Shown: positions 26,444-36,063, counted from the stretch's first letter. The stretch: 64,000 nucleotides of DNA from Cupriavidus basilensis (GCF_000832305.1 NZ_CP010537.1:992001-1056000); one strand, 5' to 3'. Numbers and translations are program-made. Notes: generated by a model not told the origin, from the letters alone.

Positions 26444-27949
26444 ATGTCCAGCCTGATCGAGCACTTCATCGCCGGCACGACCTATTCCGAACCTCGTACG
26501 CGTACCGGCGCCGTACACAATCCGTCCACGGGCGAAGAGATCGCCCGGTGCGCTTATGGCTCTTTCGCGACCGTAGACCACGCGGTGATGGTGGCCAAGG
26601 AGGCCGGGCGGCGCTGGGGGCGTGCCTCGCATGCTGCGCGCCAGGCAGTAATCTACAAACTGCGTGAGCTGATGATCGCCAATCTGGATACGTTGGCAGA
26701 GGCAATCGGGCGCGAGCACGGCAAAACGATCCCGGACGCGAAGGGCGAACTGGGTCGGGCGATTGAGGGCATTGAGTTCGCTTGCAACGCCCCCCATGTG
26801 GCCAAGGGGGAATATGCGAACAACGTCGGCGGCGATATTGAGGTCTTCTCGATGCGTCGACCAATCGGTGTCGTTGGTTGCATTACCCCGTTCAACTTCC
26901 CGATTATGGTTCCTGCCGTGATGATGACGATGGCGGTCGCTGTCGGAAATGCCATCGTATGGAAGCCTTCCGAAAAGGTACCCAGCGCGGCGCTCGAATT
27001 TGCCCGCCTGTGGAAAGAGGCCGGCCTGCCGGACGGCGTGTTTAACGTCGTGCAGGGCGACAAGGAAGTGGTGGACGCGATTCTCGAGCACCCGGGAATC
27101 GCCGGTGTGAGCTTCGTGGGCTCCACCACTGTCGGGGAGTACATCTACCAGAAGGGTACCTCACACAACAAGCGGGTCGCGGCCTTCACAGGTGGAAAGA
27201 ATCATATGGTCGTGCTGCCCGACGCCGACCTGGAAGCTGCAGCAAGTGCCTTTGTTTCTGCCGGTTTTGGGTCGTCGAGCCAGCGGTGCATGGCGGTCTC
27301 GCTTCTCCTTCCCGTGGGCCATGAAACGGCTGAACGCCTGCGGGATCTCATCATTCCGAAGATCCAGGCGCTGAAGGTCGGACCCTACAACGATGCCAGC
27401 GCGGACTTCGGCGCGGTTGTGTCCAGGGAATCGAGGACGTCTGTCGAACGCGCCATTTCCCGCTGTATCGAGGAAGGTGGCGAGCTGGTGATTGACGGAC
27501 GAGAGATCGAGATTCCCGGCCATCCCAATGGCTTCTACCTGGGCCCGACCTTGTTTGATCGCGTCACAACCGACATGCACCTTTATAAAGAGGAAGTGTT
27601 TGGCCCCGTGCGAGGAATCATGCGGCCAACAAGCTTCGAGGAGGCAATCGAAATCACTAACATGCATGAGTATGGCAATGGCTCGGTGATCTTCACCCGC
27701 GACGGAAAGTCGGCACATCGCTTCATGATGGAGGTCGAGTCCGGCATGATCGGTGTGAATGTTCCCGTTCCGCTGCCGTCCGCCTACTTCAATTTTGGTG
27801 GTTTGCGCCGCTCCAAGTTTGGCGAAGGACACCTCTACGGCCCGGATGCCGCCCGCTTCTACACGAAGATCAAAACGGTCTCGCAACGCTGGCCCGAGCC
27901 TGACGACCGCGCACTGCCTATCTCTCTCGCATTCAATCCCAGCGCGTAA
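26444..27949 (+). CDS. mmsA: CoA-acylating methylmalonate-semialdehyde dehydrogenase
   Basis: Converts (methyl)malonate semialdehyde to propionyl- or acetyl-CoA with NAD+ and CoA. The 501-residue protein is full length: IGVVGCITPFNFPIMVP is the Rossmann/substrate segment, SFVGSTTVGEYIY the NAD-binding turn, and SSSQRCMAVS carries the catalytic cysteine. PLPSAYFNFGG and SKFGEGHLYG at the C-terminus are typical of MmsA/IolA. ATG 26444 follows GGAGGCACGTTTCCC. With the 3-hydroxyisobutyrate dehydrogenase at 29051 it gives the last two steps of valine or 3-hydroxyisobutyrate breakdown. Confidence 0.94.
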   Translation: MSSLIEHFIAGTTYSEPRTRTGAVHNPSTGEEIARCAYGSFATVDHAVMVAKEAGRRWGRASHAARQAVIYKLRELMIANLDTLAEAIGREHGKTIPDAKGELGRAIEGIEFACNAPHVAKGEYANNVGGDIEVFSMRRPIGVVGCITPFNFPIMVPAVMMTMAVAVGNAIVWKPSEKVPSAALEFARLWKEAGLPDGVFNVVQGDKEVVDAILEHPGIAGVSFVGSTTVGEYIYQKGTSHNKRVAAFTGGKNHMVVLPDADLEAAASAFVSAGFGSSSQRCMAVSLLLPVGHETAERLRDLIIPKIQALKVGPYNDASADFGAVVSRESRTSVERAISRCIEEGGELVIDGREIEIPGHPNGFYLGPTLFDRVTTDMHLYKEEVFGPVRGIMRPTSFEEAIEITNMHEYGNGSVIFTRDGKSAHRFMMEVESGMIGVNVPVPLPSAYFNFGGLRRSKFGEGHLYGPDAARFYTKIKTVSQRWPEPDDRALPISLAFNPSA

Positions 27950-28021
27950 ATCCCATACGCGGCGGCCGTCAGGCCGCCCAGGCCATGGAAACATCGGATC
28001 TACATAGAGGAATGGAGACGA

Positions 28022-29008
28022 ATGATGAAAGCAGTTGTTATTGTGAATGGAGCAGGACAAGAGCGTCCGACGCTCGAGTACCGAACCGTTGAAGATCCAG
28101 TACCCGAGGCCAACGAACTCCTGGTGTCAGTGCGTGCCGCCGGGATCAATCGCATCGACCTGCATCGTTCCACTGCGCACGGTGGGCCCGCAGCTGGCAA
28201 GCCCTTGATCGCCGGGCTCGAGATGTCCGGTGACGTCATTGCGGTCGGCGCCGCCGTCAGCGAATTCAAAATCGGCGACAAGGTAATGGGGATGACGACG
28301 GGCGCTTATGCTGAGCTCGCCACGATCGATCACCGTGTCGCACTGCGTCTGCCGCCAACGTTCACTTACGACCAGGCGACCGCGGTAGCAACCGTGTATC
28401 CCACCGCGCATAACGCACTTGTCACGAATGGTCAATTCTCGTCCGGCAAGACTGTCTTGATCCAAGGTGTCGCTTCTGCGGTAGGGATTGCCGCGCTGCA
28501 AATTGCGAAGGCAATGGGGGCAAAGCGGGTGATCGGCACGGGACGACCCAATGCCAAAGCAGACCGTCTGGCGGAACTGGGCTTGGATCGGTTCTTGATC
28601 AACGGACAGCACGATATCCCGACAGAAGTGCTCAAGGTCACCGATGGGCGCGGTGTAGATGTTGTGGTCGACATGGTCGGCGGTCCTGTCATTTCGGACA
28701 ACCTCGAATGCGTCGCCCTTGGGGGGCGAATTGTGAACGTTGGCTGGGTTGGCGGCACGAAAGGCGAGATTGACCTTGACACGCTGGCCAAGAAGCGGAT
28801 CAGCCTTGTCGGCGTCTCCTTCAGAACGCGAACCATCGAGCAAAAGACCGCGCTGTTTGCGGAGTTCGCGCGCGACGTCTACCCCTTTTTCGTCTCCGGG
28901 GCGTTAGTGCCAGTCATCGCGGCCACCTACCCATTGTCTGAAGCACTGACCGCGCAAGACGCCATGGCAGAGGACAAACACTTTGGGAAGATCTTGCTTC
29001 ATCCCTAA
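28022..29008 (+). CDS. Zinc-independent MDR oxidoreductase (quinone oxidoreductase-like)
   Basis: A 328-residue medium-chain dehydrogenase/reductase. VRAAGINRIDLHRSTAHGG and PLIAGLEMSGDVIAVG are the N-terminal catalytic-domain motifs of the quinone oxidoreductase branch (no zinc cysteines), and VLIQGVASAVGIAALQIAKAMGA is the NADP-binding loop. It probably reduces an enoyl or quinone-like substrate with NADPH. ATG 28022 or 28025 follows GGAGACGA. It sits between mmsA and mmsB in one direction, with 72 and 42 bp gaps, so it belongs to the same operon; what it adds to the valine-type pathway is not evident. Confidence 0.88.
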   Translation: MMKAVVIVNGAGQERPTLEYRTVEDPVPEANELLVSVRAAGINRIDLHRSTAHGGPAAGKPLIAGLEMSGDVIAVGAAVSEFKIGDKVMGMTTGAYAELATIDHRVALRLPPTFTYDQATAVATVYPTAHNALVTNGQFSSGKTVLIQGVASAVGIAALQIAKAMGAKRVIGTGRPNAKADRLAELGLDRFLINGQHDIPTEVLKVTDGRGVDVVVDMVGGPVISDNLECVALGGRIVNVGWVGGTKGEIDLDTLAKKRISLVGVSFRTRTIEQKTALFAEFARDVYPFFVSGALVPVIAATYPLSEALTAQDAMAEDKHFGKILLHP

Positions 29009-29050
29009 TACCGCCCAACGCGAATAGAAAATAAACGATCAGGAGACGCT

Positions 29051-29932
29051 ATGAAAATCGGCTTTATCGGTCTTGGCCACATGGGTCTGCCCATGGCTTC
29101 CAACCTGCTGCGAAGCGGGAATGCCGTACACGTATTTGACACTTCATCCCAGGCCATCGGCCTTGCCGTTGAGCGCGGGGCCATCGCCACCGGATCGATT
29201 GCCGACCTTGCGGCAGCCGTGGACGTCGTCATCACCATGCTCCCCAATCCGGCCATTGTACGCAGTGTCGTTGCCGGGCCGGACGGTGTGCTCGCACATG
29301 CCAAGGACGGCACGCTGATCATCGAGTGCAGCACAAGTGACCCTCAAACGGCTCGTGACCTGGAGTCGATGGCTCAATCGTCCGGCAAAGCGATGATTGA
29401 TGCTCCGGTTTCCGGAGGTGTGCCGGGCGCTGAAGCAGGAACGCTGACGTTCATGGTCGGTGGCACGGAAGAGGCTTTCGTTGCAGCCCGGCCAATCCTA
29501 ATGGCAATGGGCAAGAATATCGTCAACTGCGGGCCTGCAGGAAGCGGGCAAGCGGCCAAAATTTGCAACAACCTCCTGCTTGGCGTATCCACGATCGCCG
29601 TGTCCGAGTCGATGTGCCTCGGCGTGAGCCTCGGCTTGGCTCCTGACGTGCTGGCCGCAATTATCAATACGTCCTCAGGCCGTTGCTGGGTATCCGAAGT
29701 CTACAACCCATACCCCGGCGTGGTGAAGAGTGCGCCTGCATCGAACGACTTCTCCGGAGGCTTTGCCTGCGATCTGATGATCAAGGATCTCTCTCTTGCT
29801 CTTGATGCAGCGAGTGGCACGAGGCAACCGCTGCCCATGACAGCGTTGTCCAAGCAACTCTTCCAGTTGCTGAGTCTGAAGGGTGAAGGATCGAAGGACA
29901 TCACTGCGATTGTGCAGATGTTCAAGATGTAG
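29051..29932 (+). CDS. mmsB: 3-hydroxyisobutyrate dehydrogenase-family protein
   Basis: Oxidises 3-hydroxyisobutyrate (or a related beta-hydroxyacid) to the semialdehyde with NAD+. MKIGFIGLGHMGLPMASNLL is the N-terminal Rossmann motif, DAPVSGGVPGAEAGTLTFMV the substrate-binding segment, and GSGQAAKICNNLLLG contains the catalytic lysine. Length 293 is standard. ATG 29051 follows TCAGGAGACGCT. It is followed by an ABC transporter for branched-chain-type solutes, which fits uptake and breakdown of a small branched acid. Tartronate semialdehyde reductase is a less likely alternative given mmsA. Confidence 0.92.
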   Translation: MKIGFIGLGHMGLPMASNLLRSGNAVHVFDTSSQAIGLAVERGAIATGSIADLAAAVDVVITMLPNPAIVRSVVAGPDGVLAHAKDGTLIIECSTSDPQTARDLESMAQSSGKAMIDAPVSGGVPGAEAGTLTFMVGGTEEAFVAARPILMAMGKNIVNCGPAGSGQAAKICNNLLLGVSTIAVSESMCLGVSLGLAPDVLAAIINTSSGRCWVSEVYNPYPGVVKSAPASNDFSGGFACDLMIKDLSLALDAASGTRQPLPMTALSKQLFQLLSLKGEGSKDITAIVQMFKM

Positions 29933-29965
29933 AAGAGACAGAACTAAAGAAAATAAGGAGACAGG

Positions 29966-31192
29966 ATGAAACGCTACATCAAGTTTGGCGCTGCGGCGAT
30001 CAGCGTCGCGCTGAGTGTCAATACGGCGCATTCACAGCAGTCGAAGGTGTCGGACGACGTCATCAAGATCGGTGTGTTGACGGATCTGTCTGGCACCTAC
30101 TCCGAGTTCTCCGGGCCTGGAGCAGTGACAGCCATCAAGATGGCAGTCGAAGATTTCGGTGGGAAAGTCTTAGGCAAGCCGATCGAAGTCGTGGTTGCCG
30201 ATCACCTCAACAAGCCAGATGCGGCGTCAACCAAAGCGCGGGAATGGTTCGACACGCAGAAGGTAGACGTGGTAGCGGATCTGACGAACTCTGCTGTAGC
30301 CATTGCGGTAAGCAAGCTCGCATACGAAAAGAATCGCATCGCGATTGTGACCGCCGCGATGACCGAGAAGCTGACCAACGAGGAATGCACACCGAACACA
30401 GTCCACTACGTTGCAGATACATACGCGTTTGCCAACGGAACTGCGAAGGCGATGCTCGAGCAAAATGGCGACACCTGGTTCATTCTGGCAGCTGACTACG
30501 CTTTTGGCACCCTCATGCTGGACCGACTCGCTGGCACCGTAAAGGGCGGAGGAGGAAAAGTCGTCGGTTCCGCAAAGCACCCGCTCGGTGCGTCGGATTT
30601 CTCTTCATTCATATTGCAAGCACAGGCTTCGAAGGCAAAAGTTATCGGCCTGGCCAACGCAGGTGTTGACACTGTCAACGCCATGAAGTCCGCCCAGGAG
30701 TTTGGCGTAACCAGAAGTGGAAAGCAAAGCCTCGTCGGGCTTGCAACCACCATTACCGACGTTCACGGGATGGGGTTGAATATTGCGCAAGGCCTCCTGC
30801 TGACGACGCCGTTCTATTGGGACATGAACGACGAGACGAGAAAATGGTCGAAGCGTTATTTTGACAAGATGAATAAAATGCCGAATATGGTTCATGCCGG
30901 CGACTACTCATCGATCATGCACTATCTCAAAGCGGTTCAGGCCGCAGGTACCGATAATGCAAAGGACGTCATGGCCAAGATGCGCGAGCTTCCCATTAAC
31001 GATTTCTTCGCGAAAAATGGAAAGATTCGCGAAGACGGACGAATGGTGCATGACATGTATCTGATGCAGGTGAAAAGTCCTGCGGAGTCAAAGTACCCGT
31101 GGGACTACTACAAATTCAAGAAGACGCTGCCCGCGAGTACCGTGACTATTCCGGTTGAACAGAGCAAGTGCCCCTTGCTCAAGAAAGGCTAG
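29966..31192 (+). CDS. ABC transporter substrate-binding protein, branched-chain amino acid type
   Basis: A 408-residue periplasmic binding protein of the LivJ/urea-aromatic branch. The signal peptide is about residues 1-24 (YIKFGAAAISVALSVNTAHS-Q), then IKIGVLTDLSGTYSEFSGPG, the ligand-pocket segment of Peripla_BP_6 proteins. ATG 29966 follows ATAAGGAGACAGG. It heads the transporter genes but is separated from the first ATPase by 240 bp. Such receptors in this family also take aromatic or aliphatic acids, so the ligand need not be an amino acid; the neighbouring 3-hydroxyisobutyrate genes suggest a small branched acid. Confidence 0.93.
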   Translation: MKRYIKFGAAAISVALSVNTAHSQQSKVSDDVIKIGVLTDLSGTYSEFSGPGAVTAIKMAVEDFGGKVLGKPIEVVVADHLNKPDAASTKAREWFDTQKVDVVADLTNSAVAIAVSKLAYEKNRIAIVTAAMTEKLTNEECTPNTVHYVADTYAFANGTAKAMLEQNGDTWFILAADYAFGTLMLDRLAGTVKGGGGKVVGSAKHPLGASDFSSFILQAQASKAKVIGLANAGVDTVNAMKSAQEFGVTRSGKQSLVGLATTITDVHGMGLNIAQGLLLTTPFYWDMNDETRKWSKRYFDKMNKMPNMVHAGDYSSIMHYLKAVQAAGTDNAKDVMAKMRELPINDFFAKNGKIREDGRMVHDMYLMQVKSPAESKYPWDYYKFKKTLPASTVTIPVEQSKCPLLKKG

Positions 31193-31432
31193 ACCTATAG
31201 CCGGACGCCTATTCTCAAGCGCGAGCGAAGCGTGGTTCCGCACGATTTTTGTTTTCGATCAGGCTGGCACGCGTTGGAGCCAAGTTCCTCCAGCGCTTGA
31301 GATTCCAGGACAGATATCACTCCCTGCTCCCAACGCGTCGGAATTGGCCCTACCGCCAACCCGACCCGCGAGCGGCTCATCGCTGCGGCCGCACTGCACG
31401 GAGCGACCTACATTCATGATTGGGAGGTGACG

Positions 31433-32203
31433 ATGATGGACGTCATCCTAGAGACGCGCAGCCTTACGAAACAGTTCAAAGGCTTTACCGCCGTATCAGA
31501 CGTGAATCTGAAGATTCAACGTGGCCATATTCACGCACTGATTGGACCAAATGGCGCGGGAAAGACAACCTGCTTCAACCTTCTGACGAAGTTCCTTGCT
31601 CCGAGTAGCGGAGCAATCTTGTACAACGGTCGAGACGTCACCGGCGCCAAGCCCGCACAGTTGGCGAAAGACGGGATCATCCGCTCGTTCCAGATATCTG
31701 CGGTGTTTCCCCACCTTACGGTCCTGGAGAACGTGCGGATCGGCCTTCATCGCGCGCTTGGTACCTCCTTCCACTTCTGGAAGAGCGATCGCACACTGCA
31801 TCGTCTCAATGAGCGAGCCATGGCGTTGCTGGAGGAGGTTGACCTCGCCGCTTATGCCGACGCCATCGCTGTAGACCTTCCCTATGGACGAAAGAGGGCG
31901 CTCGAGATTGCAACCACTCTGGGCATGGAGCCGGAGCTGATGCTGCTCGATGAGCCGACGCAGGGGATGGGGCATGAAGATGTCTCCCGGGTAGCCGAGC
32001 TGATCAAACGCGTATCTGCAGGCCGAACCATCCTGATGGTTGAGCACAACATGAATGTTGTCTCTGGCATCTGCGATCGAATTTCCGTCTTGCAGCGTGG
32101 AGCGCTACTGGCCGAAGGAACGTATGCGGAGGTATCCGCGATTCCGCAGGTCATGGAAGCGTATATGGGAACGACAAGCGGGTCCTTGGTGGGATCGCAT
32201 TGA
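31433..32203 (+). CDS. ABC transporter ATP-binding protein, LivG type
   Basis: Drives import through the LivHM-type permease on the cytoplasmic face. The 256-residue protein has Walker A GPNGAGKTT (about 40), the LivG insert typical of HAAT-family ATPases, a signature motif altered to LPYGRKRALEIA, Walker B LMLLDEPTQGMG and the switch histidine in MVEHNMNVV. ATG 31433 or 31436 follows GGGAGG; the GTG at 31427 overlaps the ribosome binding site. The frame is open back to about 31296 without a start codon. It overlaps the region before LivF by few bases and is the first of four consecutive transporter genes. Confidence 0.94.
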   Translation: MMDVILETRSLTKQFKGFTAVSDVNLKIQRGHIHALIGPNGAGKTTCFNLLTKFLAPSSGAILYNGRDVTGAKPAQLAKDGIIRSFQISAVFPHLTVLENVRIGLHRALGTSFHFWKSDRTLHRLNERAMALLEEVDLAAYADAIAVDLPYGRKRALEIATTLGMEPELMLLDEPTQGMGHEDVSRVAELIKRVSAGRTILMVEHNMNVVSGICDRISVLQRGALLAEGTYAEVSAIPQVMEAYMGTTSGSLVGSH

Positions 32204-32238
32204 ACATAGGGCGAGATTGCTCGCAGGGGGGAGTGCGG

Positions 32239-32946
32239 ATGGAAAAGGCGCTTGAGGTCGTCGATTTGCATGCCTGGTATGGGGAGTCCCACATTTTGCA
32301 CGGGCTCAACTTCTCGGTGAACAAGGGGGAGGTTGTTACGCTGCTTGGCCGAAATGGTGCCGGCCGAACCACAACACTCCGGGCAATCATGGGGCTTACA
32401 GGTAGCCGGAGGGGTTCGATTAAGGTGAGTGGGATCGAGTCAGTGCATATGGCAACCCACAGGATTGCCCACCTGGGGATCGGCTACTGCCCGGAGGAGC
32501 GCGGCATCTTCTCCGGTCTCACTACGCAAGAGAACCTGATGCTGCCGCCTACGTTGTCGAGATCCGACCGTGGCATGTCGATCGATGAGATCTACGGCAT
32601 GTTTCCGAACCTCGCGGAGCGAAGAAATAGCCCTGGCACGAGATTGTCTGGAGGAGAGCAGCAAATGCTTGCTGTGGCGCGAATTCTCCGCACCGGCGCG
32701 AGGCTACTTCTTCTTGACGAGATATCCGAGGGGCTGGCCCCCGTGATCGTTCAAGCTCTCGCGCGCATGATACTCAGGCTTAAGGAAAAAGGGTACACCA
32801 TCGTCATGGTAGAGCAAAACTTCAACTTTGCGGCGCCGTTGGCGGATCGCTTTTACATCGTCGAGCATGGCGAAACCATCGAACATTTTACCGCGGGCGA
32901 GCTTCATGAAAAGACCTCGTTGCTAGGTGAACTACTGGGAGTCTGA
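32239..32946 (+). CDS. ABC transporter ATP-binding protein, LivF type
   Basis: Second ATPase of the branched-chain-type importer, 235 residues from ATG 32239 (after GGGGGGAGTGCGG). The Q-loop, signature RLSGGEQQMLAVARIL, Walker B LLLLDEISEGLAP and switch MVEQNF are intact. The Walker A reads GRNGAGRTTT: arginine replaces the nearly invariant lysine. I recall the same change in other LivF homologues, so it may not abolish function, but it should be noted. The earlier TTG in the frame (32200) overlaps livG and has no ribosome binding site. Lies 36 bp after livG. Confidence 0.93.
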   Translation: MEKALEVVDLHAWYGESHILHGLNFSVNKGEVVTLLGRNGAGRTTTLRAIMGLTGSRRGSIKVSGIESVHMATHRIAHLGIGYCPEERGIFSGLTTQENLMLPPTLSRSDRGMSIDEIYGMFPNLAERRNSPGTRLSGGEQQMLAVARILRTGARLLLLDEISEGLAPVIVQALARMILRLKEKGYTIVMVEQNFNFAAPLADRFYIVEHGETIEHFTAGELHEKTSLLGELLGV

Positions 32947-32950
32947 TGAG

Positions 32951-33838
32951 ATGGACGAGATTCTTGGAATTCCAATGCCAGCCCTGATGAGCCAACTTTT
33001 GATTGGCCTCATCAATGGCTCCTTCTACGCGATGCTTTCGCTTGGGCTGGCAGTCATTTTTGGGTTGCTCAACGTCATCAACTTCGCGCATGGGGCGCTT
33101 TACATGGTAGGAGCGTTCCTCGCCTGGATGGGGATGAATTACTTTGGTATCAACTATTGGGTGATGCTGCTCGCATCGCCACTCATTGTTGGCGTTATTG
33201 GACTCCTGATCGAGCGGACCATGCTGCGTTGGCTGTACAAGGTAGACCATATCTACGGCTTACTGTTGACCCTTGGGATTACCTTGGTTGTGGAAGGTGT
33301 ATTCCGGGCCGCCTACGGTGTCTCGGGGCAGCCTTATGCCGCACCGGATGCGCTGTCCGGTGGCATAAACCTTGGGTTCATGGTGTTGCCTACCTATAGA
33401 GCATGGGTCGTGGCAGCCTCACTTCTGGTCTGCATGGGTACCTGGTACGTGATTGAGCGCACGAAGCTTGGAGCCTACCTCCGGGCGGGGACGGAGAACC
33501 CGAAGCTCGTTGAGGCATTCGGTGTCAATGTGCCAGTCATGGTCACGCTGACATATGCGTTTGGCGTGGCGCTTGCCGCGTTCGCCGGAGTTCTCGCTGC
33601 GCCCGTGATCCAGGTGTCTTCGCTCATGGGTTCGAGCCTGATCATCACAGTCTTTGCGGTGGTCGTCATCGGGGGGATGGGGTCGATCATCGGTTCGATC
33701 CTGACAGGTCTCGGACTTGGCGTAATTGAGGGTCTGACACGCGTTTTCTACCCTGAATTGTCCGCGACCGTGGTCTTCATCCTCATGGCGATCGTGCTGC
33801 TGGTACGGCCATCCGGGCTGTTTGGTAAAGAGAATTGA
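32951..33838 (+). CDS. ABC transporter permease, LivH type
   Basis: Inner-membrane permease of 295 residues with about eight hydrophobic helices. LLIGLINGSFYAMLSLGLAVIFGLLNVINFAHGAL holds the LivH N-terminal signature (residues about 14-48), and VVVIGGMGSIIGSILTGL the coupling EAA-like region near the C-terminus. ATG 32951 lies 5 bp after the livF stop, with GGGAG upstream. It pairs with LivM encoded 11 bp later to form the channel. Confidence 0.94.
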   Translation: MDEILGIPMPALMSQLLIGLINGSFYAMLSLGLAVIFGLLNVINFAHGALYMVGAFLAWMGMNYFGINYWVMLLASPLIVGVIGLLIERTMLRWLYKVDHIYGLLLTLGITLVVEGVFRAAYGVSGQPYAAPDALSGGINLGFMVLPTYRAWVVAASLLVCMGTWYVIERTKLGAYLRAGTENPKLVEAFGVNVPVMVTLTYAFGVALAAFAGVLAAPVIQVSSLMGSSLIITVFAVVVIGGMGSIIGSILTGLGLGVIEGLTRVFYPELSATVVFILMAIVLLVRPSGLFGKEN

Positions 33839-33849
33839 TGGAGTAGTCG

Positions 33850-34872
33850 ATGAGTAAGATAGCGTTCTGTTTCATCGCGCTGTGCGGCGCCATTTTCCTG
33901 CCTTCACTGATCTACCCGGTGTTATTGATGAAGATCATGTGCTTCGCACTGTTTGCCTGCGCCTTCAATCTGTTAATTGGCTTTACCGGACTCCTTTCGT
34001 TTGGACATGCCGCGCTCTTCGGTGCAGCCGGCTATATGGCAGGGTACGCAGCCAGGGACCTGGGCATTCCGATTGAAGGATCGATCGTTCTTGGCGTGTT
34101 GGCATCTGCGTTGTTGGGGTTCCTTATGGCGGGTCTGGCAATTCGGCGAAAGGGTATCTACTTCACCATGATTACCCTTGCGCTGGCGCAGATGGTCTAC
34201 TTTGTCTTCCTTCAAGCTTCCTTCACGGGTGGCGAGGATGGAATGCAGGGAATTCCGAGAGGGAAACTGATGGGGATGATCGACCTCTCTGATGATACGG
34301 TCATGTACTACGTCGTCCTGGTCATCTTTGCATTGACACTCGCACTCATTGCCCGCATTGTCCATTCTCCGTTTGGGCAAATCCTGCGAGCGGTGAAGGA
34401 GAACGAGCCTCGTGCCATCTCGCTCGGGTACGATGCAGATCGCTACAAGCTTGTTGCCTTCATTCTTTCCGCGGCGTTGACGGGGCTTGCGGGCGCGACA
34501 AAAGCGTTTGTCCTCGGGTTCGAAACGCTCGTTGATGTTCACTGGCAAATGTCGGGACTAGTGGTTTTGATGACCTTGGTCGGCGGTGTTGGCACGCTCA
34601 CCGGGCCGATAGTCGGTGCAATCATCATTCTCATCCTCGAGAACAAGCTTGGCGAAATCGGTGTATTCCTCGCAGATCTCACGCATATTGAATGGTTCGG
34701 AGCCCTCGGCGAATCGGTGACTATCGTGACTGGTTTGACGTTTATTGGCTGCGTGCTAGTCTTTCGAAAGGGCGTAGTCGGCGAACTCAATACATTGATA
34801 CTGAACATGCGCAGAAGCGGAGCCAAGTCTGCCGCCCGGAAAGATGTGAGTGCGGTACAGGAGCCTTCGTGA
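33850..34872 (+). CDS. ABC transporter permease, LivM type
   Basis: Second permease, 340 residues. The N-terminal helices include LLIGFTGLLSFGHAALFGAAGY, the LivM signature, and the C-terminal part has MTLVGGVGTLTGPIVGAIII, the conserved coupling segment. ATG 33850 follows GGAGTAGTCG. It ends the transporter operon of binding protein (29966), two ATPases and two permeases, which is therefore complete. Confidence 0.94.
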   Translation: MSKIAFCFIALCGAIFLPSLIYPVLLMKIMCFALFACAFNLLIGFTGLLSFGHAALFGAAGYMAGYAARDLGIPIEGSIVLGVLASALLGFLMAGLAIRRKGIYFTMITLALAQMVYFVFLQASFTGGEDGMQGIPRGKLMGMIDLSDDTVMYYVVLVIFALTLALIARIVHSPFGQILRAVKENEPRAISLGYDADRYKLVAFILSAALTGLAGATKAFVLGFETLVDVHWQMSGLVVLMTLVGGVGTLTGPIVGAIIILILENKLGEIGVFLADLTHIEWFGALGESVTIVTGLTFIGCVLVFRKGVVGELNTLILNMRRSGAKSAARKDVSAVQEPS

Positions 34873-35017
34873 CTTAATTGAGGCTGACACAGGCGGGGCA
34901 CTATTGGAACCAGAAGAGTCGATTAAGGTCGATATCGGTGAGGCGCGGTCCTGAGTTCAATTGGCACAGTACCGGTTCAACGATCCAGTGGAAGAGCTGA
35001 CAAGAGAGGTGGAATTG

Positions 35018-36052
35018 ATGCGCGCGTTTCAAGTAGATCAGGCGTGGTCCATGGATAACGTCAAAATGGCCACCCGTACGCGACCGACACCAGGGCCTGG
35101 CCAGGTGCGAGTGAGAATGAGCGCTGCGGCGTTGAATTATCGTGACCTCATCATTCCCATGCGTGGATACGGTAGGCGAATGCAGGATCTGCCATTGATT
35201 TTGCTTAGCGATGGTGTGGGCATCGTTGACGCTATGGGTGATGGTGTGTCAAGCGTGGCATTGGGTGATCGAGTTTGTCCGATTTTTTACCAGACTTGGC
35301 TGGCTGGAAAGCCCAGCAACGAGACAATGCTCTCCAGCTTGGGTTGCGAACAGGATGGAACCATGAGTGACTACATGGTGCTGCCGGCCGAAGGCGTTTG
35401 TCACGTCCCTTCACACCTTAGCGACTTTGAGGCGGCCACACTGCCCACCGCGGCTGTCACTTCGTGGCGTGCTTTGGTGACTGAAGGGGGACTGAAGGGG
35501 GGAGACAGGGTCCTGTTGCAGGGCACAGGAGGCGTTTCGCTATTCGCTTTGCAGTTCGCCAAGTCGCTGGGTGCGCATGTGATCATCACTTCGTCGAGTG
35601 ACAAGAAGCTGGCGCGGGCACGAGAGCTCGGTGCGGATGAGACCATCAACTACACCACGGATCCGCAATGGGGACGCTCCGTCAAAGCGATGACGGACGA
35701 AGCCGGGGTTGACCACGTCATCGAAGTCGGAGGAGCGGGGACGCTCGAGCAGTCGCTGCGTGCAGTTCGCACGGGGGGCACCATCAGCATGATCGGCGTG
35801 CTCTCCGGTTCCGAACCCAGGATTCCTCTCGGCCAGGTTGTCACGCGCCATGTTCGGCTACAAGGCATTACCGTCGGAAGCCGGGCGGACTTCGAATCCA
35901 TGTCGGCGCATATTGCCGGACAACGGCTGCGCCCGGTCGTCGACAGCGTATTTCCGTTCGAAGCATTGCGAGACGCCATGGATTACCTGGTTACTGGCCA
36001 ACATTTCGGGAAAATCTGCATCAGTCATGCAGGCCAGATGGCGAATAACTGA
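35018..36052 (+). CDS. NAD(P)-dependent MDR oxidoreductase
   Basis: A 344-residue medium-chain dehydrogenase/reductase. MSAAALNYRDLIIPMRGYG and LPLILLSDGVGIVDAMG form the catalytic domain, VLLQGTGGVSLFALQFAKSLGA the nucleotide-binding loop, and RELGADETINY the conserved following strand. The start is ATG 35018 with GAGAGGTGG upstream; the frame upstream to the TTG at 34961 lacks a ribosome binding site. A structural-zinc cysteine cluster is not evident. It lies 145 bp after livM and could be a separate transcript. Likely an alcohol dehydrogenase or enoyl reductase acting in the same pathway; substrate unknown. Confidence 0.87.
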   Translation: MRAFQVDQAWSMDNVKMATRTRPTPGPGQVRVRMSAAALNYRDLIIPMRGYGRRMQDLPLILLSDGVGIVDAMGDGVSSVALGDRVCPIFYQTWLAGKPSNETMLSSLGCEQDGTMSDYMVLPAEGVCHVPSHLSDFEAATLPTAAVTSWRALVTEGGLKGGDRVLLQGTGGVSLFALQFAKSLGAHVIITSSSDKKLARARELGADETINYTTDPQWGRSVKAMTDEAGVDHVIEVGGAGTLEQSLRAVRTGGTISMIGVLSGSEPRIPLGQVVTRHVRLQGITVGSRADFESMSAHIAGQRLRPVVDSVFPFEALRDAMDYLVTGQHFGKICISHAGQMANN

Positions 36053-36063
36053 TGCTCCGAATG

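Noticed and set aside
31262..31276. TGGCACGCGTTGGAG as a sigma-54 promoter
   Set aside because: The -24 part fits, but the -12 GC at the required spacing is absent.
34957..34972. TTGGCACAGTACCGG as a sigma-54 promoter before the MDR gene
   Set aside because: No GC dinucleotide at the -12 position.
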